Assembly (NCBI GenBank): GCA_038230275.1
Contig: JBBRNO010000061.1
Coordinates: 1-34,304, forward strand
DNA: 34,304 bases
Direction: 5' to 3'
From: JANXXV01 sp038230275
GTDB taxonomy: Bacteria > Acidobacteriota > Terriglobia > Bryobacterales > Bryobacteraceae
The position numbers and the translations under genes are program-made. Numbering within the stretch: the first letter of the stretch is position 1; each line of letters opens with the position of its first letter. The notes beneath the pieces are model-generated. The model did no database searches and was not told the DNA's origin. It saw only the letters and a list, made by a program, of their open reading frames with translations. Below, piece by piece: positions 29,890 through 34,304 of this stretch.

Positions 29890-30719
29890 TTTGCAGCCTC
29901 CAACAATTGCACTTCGATCAGGGCGCCTAGTTGATCCACCCGGAACGACGATCCTTCTACGATAGCAGCTAGACGGCCATCGCGGCCAATGATAGAGGTG
30001 GTGGAGTTGTGTCCCAGTGCGCCCTCATCGGGCCAGTAGACAAGGCCCAAGTTACCGGCCACTGTTTGAATTTCCGTTGCCGGGCCGGTCAGGAATCGCC
30101 AGGCCTCCGGTTGGGCGCTCCAGCGCTTTGCGTAGGCCTGCAGGACTTCCGGGGAGTCGAACTGCGGGTCGATCGTGATCGATAGCAGCATCAGCTCTTT
30201 TCCCACCTTCTGGTGGAAACGGCGTTGCAGCAGGGCAAAATTGGCCGAAAGGCGGGGGCAGACGTCCGGCAGAGGGCAGCGGGTATAGATGAAGTTAATG
30301 GCGATCGTCTTACCTCGCAGGCTGGAGAGGCGGACCGCGTTCGAGTTCTGATCGGTCAACTCGAAGTCCGGGATGAGTTCGCCGATTTTCTTGCGGTCCT
30401 TCGGTTCGGGGATGTCGAGGTCCGATTGGCCCACGATCCGTACATGCCGGGCCAGCGACTGATTGTTTTCAACGACCAATTCGAACTGGACGCGCGAACC
30501 TATGTGAAGCGTGCGTATCTCTTCGGGCGCAGCCAGCCGAAACGGCATTGTCATGGCCGGCATCAGCTTAGGAATGGGCCGGTGGGAGACGGTAATCGTG
30601 TTTTGAGCCGGGTCCAGCCCGACCACGATTCCGTCCACCTGGTAGGTCTTTGCGCCCAGAATTGCAGCAAACAATAGACTACTAATGAAACCAGAGAATA
30701 TCGGGACGAATTGTGGCAT
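29886..30719 (-). CDS. CusF-like/SCO1-SenC fusion copper protein
   Basis: A 277-residue membrane-anchored or exported protein with two copper-related domains. Residues about 24-95 form a CusF/CopB-type domain with H46 and M53, M56, M58 in HRPIPKLMPAMTMPF. Residues about 112-277 are a SCO1/SenC thioredoxin-fold domain with DFELTDQNSN, TRCPLPDVCP and H237 (LGHNSTTSI). The copper cysteines are C148 and C154, spaced CX5C instead of the classical CX3C. SCO proteins deliver Cu to cytochrome oxidase or act as thiol reductases, but no oxidase genes are here. The start at ATG 30719 overlaps the fkbM-type gene by 38 bp; the frame is open further upstream but only the 30719 start gives a signal segment (FSGFISSLLFAAILG). 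Confidence 0.87.
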   Translation of the reverse strand: MPQFVPIFSGFISSLLFAAILGAKTYQVDGIVVGLDPAQNTITVSHRPIPKLMPAMTMPFRLAAPEEIRTLHIGSRVQFELVVENNQSLARHVRIVGQSDLDIPEPKDRKKIGELIPDFELTDQNSNAVRLSSLRGKTIAINFIYTRCPLPDVCPRLSANFALLQRRFHQKVGKELMLLSITIDPQFDSPEVLQAYAKRWSAQPEAWRFLTGPATEIQTVAGNLGLVYWPDEGALGHNSTTSIIGRDGRLAAIVEGSSFRVDQLGALIEVQLLEAAK

Positions 30720-31596
30720 GTTCCATGGCGCACGGGCCGCATTGAGTTTGGTAACCGTCCCAGGCGTTCTTGACGACCTTGGGAATGAGGCCGGGATGAT
30801 CGGGTTCATGGTAGGCGGAGACCGAAAGTCGCGGATGGTATTTTGCCAACGTGGCGCGGGCCCCGGCTAGCGCCTTAGGCTCGGCACCTTCTATATCCAT
30901 CTTAATGAAATCAACCCGTTCCAGATGCAGTTCCTCTACCAAATGGTCGATGGTGGTTAGTGGAAGTCTTTGAGTGGTGGTCTGCGCCCCAGTGGGATGG
31001 AGGACGAAGCTATCAGCGGCGGAATTGTGTTCGTCTACGTTCAGAGTGAGAAAATCTTCCCTGTCCCACACTCCCTTAGCATAGACGATGACCCTGCCGG
31101 TTTCGATCTGTTGCGCGAAGTTGCGTCGCAGGCATTCCAGGTTTTCCGGGGCCGGTTCAATGGCTACCACCAGTTTTGCGCCGGCTTTGAGGGCTTCGGT
31201 GGTAAAAACGCCGACATTTGCGCCGCAATCGAGGACGGTGTCGCCGGGTTTGACGAAATGCGGGGCGGAGCCGTAGATCTTGCGCTCCTGTTCGGCGAGG
31301 TTGAAGGGAAGTACGAAATCGCTACCTTCGGGAATCCAGTAGTCTCCCTTGGGCGTTCGCCACTGATGGAAGCCGCGTTCATCCTTCTGGAGGATGGTAC
31401 TTTCTCGTAAAATGCGGTCTTTTGTTTCTATCTGGGTCGTTAGATTGGCGTGGCTCTTCAGCGCCTCTTGCAGCGGGCAGTTCGGACTGCGACCAGCCAG
31501 TACTAAGGCTAGAATCCGCACCGGGGGATAGGCCAACGCGGTTGCCATAGCTAGGAAGATCCCTGAAATCAGCAGAATGGTCCGGGGTCGCTTCAC
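30682..31596 (-). CDS. Membrane-anchored FkbM-family methyltransferase
   Basis: SAM-dependent methyltransferase of the FkbM family, 304 residues. The N-terminal hydrophobic segment (TILLISGIFLAMATALAYPPVRILALVLAG) is a membrane anchor. Motif I is VLDCGANVGVFTTEALKAGA (about residues 120-140), followed by AIEPAPENLECLRRNF. The family motif VDFIKMDIEGAEPKAL lies near 230-245. FkbM enzymes usually O-methylate polyketides, glycans or lipids; the target here is unknown. The start is GTG at 31596 with a -10-like TATATT only 6 nt upstream and no ribosome binding site. It is the first gene of the operon that continues with the copper protein. Confidence 0.87.
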   Translation of the reverse strand: MKRPRTILLISGIFLAMATALAYPPVRILALVLAGRSPNCPLQEALKSHANLTTQIETKDRILRESTILQKDERGFHQWRTPKGDYWIPEGSDFVLPFNLAEQERKIYGSAPHFVKPGDTVLDCGANVGVFTTEALKAGAKLVVAIEPAPENLECLRRNFAQQIETGRVIVYAKGVWDREDFLTLNVDEHNSAADSFVLHPTGAQTTTQRLPLTTIDHLVEELHLERVDFIKMDIEGAEPKALAGARATLAKYHPRLSVSAYHEPDHPGLIPKVVKNAWDGYQTQCGPCAMEHATIRPDILWFH

Positions 31597-31791
31597 ACCG
31601 TGAATATAGCACTGCCGGAAAGCTGAAGATAGGTTGTCCTAGGAGCAGTTTCGGCCTTAGATTTGTACCGAGATCAAACTAATGAGCTGGTGGTACTTTA
31701 GGGTTAAAGTATTGTAAGGGTAATCACTTACAGGTAAAATAGTGGGATACTATCCTCTCCCATTCGGGTTACACTGGCTATAGTCCCGAGC
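31597..31791. promoter_or_regulatory. Divergent promoter region with palindromes
   Basis: On the minus strand, TATATT (31608-31603) ends 6 nt before the fkbM-type GTG. On the plus strand, TATAGT (31779-31784) ends 7 nt before the ATG at 31792. Between them are a perfect 7-bp inverted repeat TACTTTA-GGGT-TAAAGTA (31694-31711) and a 5-bp one ATAGT-N5-ACTAT (31739-31753). The stretch is AT-rich compared with flanking genes. These could be operators for one or both divergent units. Confidence 0.4.
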
Positions 31792-32763
31792 ATGCGTTGT
31801 CTTTATTGTCAGAAGAAAATCGGCCTCTTCCGGCGTCTGACCGACCGCGAATACTGCAGTCGTGCCCACCGAAAACGCATGCGCGCCGTTTCCGCACGGG
31901 CGGTGCGAAATACAGTTGATCTCGACGATTTAAGTGAAATCTGGCCGGTTCATCTGCGACCGCTTGACGAATCGATCGACAAGGCTGTTGCGCAAACGAA
32001 TCAGGCATCTACGGCTATTTTTGGCTTGGTAATCGTGGGCGCGCTGGCGGTTGGATCGATGGGATTGCTGGGTCCGGGCGGGACTGCTTCGGTACGGCTG
32101 AAGACTTCGACCGGACCGTTCGACGATATTCGCAAGTCGATTCGGAATCATGCGGCTGTGCGGCTGAACGATAACTTCCAGGGTGGACTGCGGGATTGGA
32201 AGGGATTTAGTTCCTCGAACTCGGATTGGTCTTTCAATCATGGGTTTGTGCAACCTGGCCGGCTGCGGTTGTGGAAAGAATCGCTTGGCATGACGGATTA
32301 CCAGATGGAATTCGTTGGGCAGATTGAGCGCAAAGGCATGGGTTGGGCCTATCGCGCGGTGGACGGGAACAATTTCTACGCGACCAAGATCGTGATTACC
32401 AAGCCCGGACCGCTGCCGATGGCGGACCTGGTGCGCTACGCAACAGTTGGCGGACTGCAGAGCAACCGCGCGAGCCGTCCGCTGCCGATGGTGATTCGCA
32501 ACGATACGCTGTATCGCGTTCAGATGACGGTAGCGGGCGCCAATTTCAGCACCACGGTGAATGGGCAGATGGTGGATACGTGGACCGATTCCAGGCTTCC
32601 CGCCGGCGGAATCGGTTTCTTCGCCGACAAAGGCGACATTGCCAGCTTGCGCTGGGTGACTGTGTCACACCGGGATAACATCCTGGGCCGGATGCTGTCT
32701 TATCTTGGGTTCTGGGCGCCGCTGGAACCGTTGATTTACTTCGCCAGTTTACCTAAACTCTAG
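31792..32763 (+). CDS. Zinc-ribbon, single-pass membrane, LamG-like protein
   Basis: A 323-residue protein of unknown function. The N-terminus has a likely zinc site: C3-x2-C6 and C22-x3-H26 (MRCLYCQKK ... EYCSRAHRKR). One transmembrane helix follows (AIFGLVIVGALAVGSMGLLG, about 74-93). The C-terminal part (about 120-300) is beta-rich and looks like a concanavalin/LamG or DUF1080-type sugar-binding jelly roll (DNFQGGLRDWKGFSS, YRVQMTVAGANFSTTVNGQMV, GGIGFFADKGDIASLRWVTV). With the ribbon inside and the lectin-like domain outside, it could link an outside ligand to a cytoplasmic partner; that is inference. It is divergent from the fkbM-type operon. Confidence 0.8.
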   Translation: MRCLYCQKKIGLFRRLTDREYCSRAHRKRMRAVSARAVRNTVDLDDLSEIWPVHLRPLDESIDKAVAQTNQASTAIFGLVIVGALAVGSMGLLGPGGTASVRLKTSTGPFDDIRKSIRNHAAVRLNDNFQGGLRDWKGFSSSNSDWSFNHGFVQPGRLRLWKESLGMTDYQMEFVGQIERKGMGWAYRAVDGNNFYATKIVITKPGPLPMADLVRYATVGGLQSNRASRPLPMVIRNDTLYRVQMTVAGANFSTTVNGQMVDTWTDSRLPAGGIGFFADKGDIASLRWVTVSHRDNILGRMLSYLGFWAPLEPLIYFASLPKL

Positions 32764-32781
32764 TCCTGGCGGGCTAAGACC

Positions 32782-33819
32782 TTAGAGCCACTTCCGCAGG
32801 TGCGAACAAATGTGGTATCCATCGATGAATTTATAAGGTGTTTCCCCTAGAGTGTAGTGCCCACAGGGCAAAATTGCCACGTGATTATCGATGCCACTTT
32901 CCTGAATACGCTTAACGATATCGCGTGAGAATTGCGGGAGAAATGTCGTGTCGTATGTGGCATAAATAAATTTTGATTTCTTAGGCCAGCGCGCGAACTG
33001 TTCCAGATAATTTACCGGACTGATGGCGCTCCAGACTTCGCGCAGGCGCTCCACGCCGATTTCGGACTCCAAACCCTTTCGGATGTGCAGGGTAGAGAGA
33101 CCAGACCAGACAACGTCCGCGAAGAACGACGAGCAGTGGTTGAAAACGTTTACGCGGAGGCGGGGGTCGTGCGCGCTGGCCAGAAAGGCGTAGCAGGAAC
33201 CCAGGCTGGTGCCTACGATTCCAAGGCGATCGTAGCCCTGCTGCTGAAGCCAGTCGAGGGACGCGCGGATGTCGATGACTGCCTGGCGAGTAGCATCGAT
33301 GGTGCGGCCGATGTTGGCGGAAACGGCGTAATCGGCGCGTTCGAGTTCCGGCGGCATGCGGTAATCGTGATATGGCAGGCTGAGGCGGAGCGCGGACATG
33401 CCCAATTTTTGGATGCCGCGGGCTAGTCCGCCATGTTGGTCGAGCCGGGCGTTCCAGTGGGGCAGCACAATGACGGCTCGCTTTTTAGGTTCCTTTGCCG
33501 GGAACCATTGCGCGTGAACGGTGTTGTTGTTGAGGTGTGGCGTGTGGACTGGCGAGGTGAAGCGAAGCAGGCCGGCGTCCAGGCGGAAATCGGTAGGGGG
33601 CCGGTAGGCGTAGAATTCGTCGCTCTGCTGAAGGGCGAGCCTGTTACAGTCGAGCAGATACTTCTCGGAACCTTGGCCGTTGGGGTGGATTGTTTGCGCG
33701 GAGGGCCAGCCCGCGGCCCATTCCAGACCCCATTCGAACGGGCGGACGACGCGGTTGTTAGCGCTAAAACAAAGGCGGGACTCCCAGTTGGTCATCCAGC
33801 GGCCGTAGAGACCCGTCAC
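32782..33819 (-). CDS. Alpha/beta hydrolase with intact triad
   Basis: Alpha/beta-hydrolase-fold enzyme, 345 residues from GTG 33819. The nucleophile elbow is IVGTSLGSCYAF with S205, a likely acid is the Asp of YATYDTTFLPQ, and the His is H321 in LPCGHYTLGE. There is no signal peptide. The start is chosen because GTG 33819 overlaps the stop of the DUF3291 gene (GTGA). ATG 33795 is an alternative, and the longer frame back to 33984 overlaps that gene heavily. It may be a carboxylesterase or related hydrolase; the substrate is unknown. Its stop is 18 bp from the convergent LamG-like gene, with no terminator between. Confidence 0.85.
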   Translation of the reverse strand: MTGLYGRWMTNWESRLCFSANNRVVRPFEWGLEWAAGWPSAQTIHPNGQGSEKYLLDCNRLALQQSDEFYAYRPPTDFRLDAGLLRFTSPVHTPHLNNNTVHAQWFPAKEPKKRAVIVLPHWNARLDQHGGLARGIQKLGMSALRLSLPYHDYRMPPELERADYAVSANIGRTIDATRQAVIDIRASLDWLQQQGYDRLGIVGTSLGSCYAFLASAHDPRLRVNVFNHCSSFFADVVWSGLSTLHIRKGLESEIGVERLREVWSAISPVNYLEQFARWPKKSKFIYATYDTTFLPQFSRDIVKRIQESGIDNHVAILPCGHYTLGETPYKFIDGYHICSHLRKWL

Positions 33820-34253
33820 GCGGCCGCCAGCTTGGCGAATTCGGACTGGAACCGGAAGGCATACTGGGAATCGCCCTGATCGCGCAGATGTTCCAGCCGC
33901 GTGCGCGCTTCGGTGATGGACAGGGTTGCGGATGCGGGAATCCACCACAAAGCCATGGAGGGTCCCTCGAAGCGTTGGAACCACTGTTCGCGGCCGGCTA
34001 GAAGCTCCTTATGGGAGGTGCAGTAGACAAATTCCTTCAACGCCTCCGGCGATTCCCAGACGGAAAGGTTGAAGAGGACATCCGCATCGAACGGATTCGC
34101 GTCTCCAATCAGCCGCCAGACGAAACCGGGACTCGATTCAGCCAAGTGATTGATCTCCCCCAGGCGGGCGACGAAGCCAGCCATTACAGGATCTGTGAGC
34201 GGCGCGAGCATTCGCGCGACGTTGACTTGCGCAAGTTGGAACGTGGAAGCCAT
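33816..34253 (-). CDS. DUF3291 protein (dimeric alpha-beta barrel)
   Basis: A 145-residue protein of the DUF3291 family. Family hallmarks are LAQVNVARMLAPLTDPVMAGFVARL at the N-terminus, INHLAESSPGFVWRL, and LFNLSVWESPEALKEFVY followed by HKELLAGREQWFQRF. The fold is that of antibiotic-biosynthesis monooxygenases and related dimeric alpha-beta barrels, but catalysis has not been shown for the family to my knowledge. It is translationally coupled to the alpha/beta hydrolase downstream by a 4-bp GTGA overlap. A perfect -10 hexamer lies 8 nt before the ATG. Confidence 0.88.
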   Translation of the reverse strand: MASTFQLAQVNVARMLAPLTDPVMAGFVARLGEINHLAESSPGFVWRLIGDANPFDADVLFNLSVWESPEALKEFVYCTSHKELLAGREQWFQRFEGPSMALWWIPASATLSITEARTRLEHLRDQGDSQYAFRFQSEFAKLAAA

Positions 34254-34261
34254 GAACTTCC

Positions 34262-34267
34262 ATTATA
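34262..34267 (-). promoter_or_regulatory. -10 element giving a probable leaderless mRNA
   Basis: A perfect TATAAT on the minus strand ends 8 nt before the ATG at 34253, so transcription should start at or within a base or two of the start codon. No Shine-Dalgarno sequence is present. No good -35 is seen in the remaining 37 bp of the window. Confidence 0.5.
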
Positions 34268-34304
34268 AAACTTGTCCCTCTATGTCTTGCTCTTTACGTC
34301 TTGC

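Noticed and set aside
1..34304. tRNA, rRNA, CRISPR arrays, prophage or integrase genes
   Set aside because: No T-loop-like tRNA signature, rRNA segment, regularly spaced repeats or integrase or phage proteins were seen in reading both strands.

Overview
The window looks like chromosomal DNA of an acidobacterium, probably of the Solibacter/Bryobacter type. This is inferred from protein character: tandem M13 peptidases, secreted S9 peptidase, histidine-rich secreted TPR protein, a CusF-SCO fusion, and an RNDPNP-repeat protein of a type I associate with Solibacter-like genomes. The DNA is moderately GC-rich and most intergenic gaps are short. I see no rRNA, tRNA, CRISPR array, prophage or complete insertion sequence.

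Region 1 (1-8.4 kb, + strand). After a 5'-truncated gene relic comes a compact polyamine operon: aguB, aguA, a degenerate alpha/beta hydrolase, potA, potB, potC, potD and a secreted protein of unknown function. AguA and AguB turn agmatine into putrescine; PotABCD imports putrescine or spermidine. Most junctions are 4-base ATGA overlaps.

Region 2 (8.4-14.3 kb, + strand). Two tandem secreted M13 (neprilysin/PepO-like) metallopeptidases are followed by a Tat-exported PhoD-like phosphatase.

Region 3 (14.3-18.0 kb, - strand). A DinB-fold protein, a WYL-type regulator pseudogene broken by several lesions and by a 143-bp palindromic MITE-like insert, a secreted S9 peptidase, and a small secreted-protein ORF just upstream of it.

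Region 4 (18.2-21.2 kb, + strand). A STAS anti-sigma-factor antagonist and an FHA-GAF-PP2C (RsbU/SpoIIE-like) phosphatase form half of a partner-switching module. A VapBC toxin-antitoxin pair with a perfect 14-bp operator palindrome follows.

Region 5 (21.4-27.3 kb, + strand). An operon valS-nadC-birA-coaX plus an unknown 224-residue protein ends at a strong intrinsic terminator. It joins valyl-tRNA charging to NAD, biotin and CoA cofactor steps.

Region 6 (27.3-31.6 kb, - strand). Four overlapping genes, in transcription order: membrane-anchored FkbM methyltransferase, CusF-SCO copper protein, histidine-rich secreted TPR protein, and FAD oxidoreductase. This is the best candidate for an undescribed system, possibly copper-linked.

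Region 7 (31.8-34.3 kb). A zinc-ribbon/membrane/LamG-like protein on +, then a translationally coupled DUF3291-alpha/beta hydrolase pair on -.

A cross-cutting signal is that at least five transcription-unit starts have a -10-like hexamer only 5-8 nt before the start codon and no Shine-Dalgarno sequence, which points to leaderless mRNAs.
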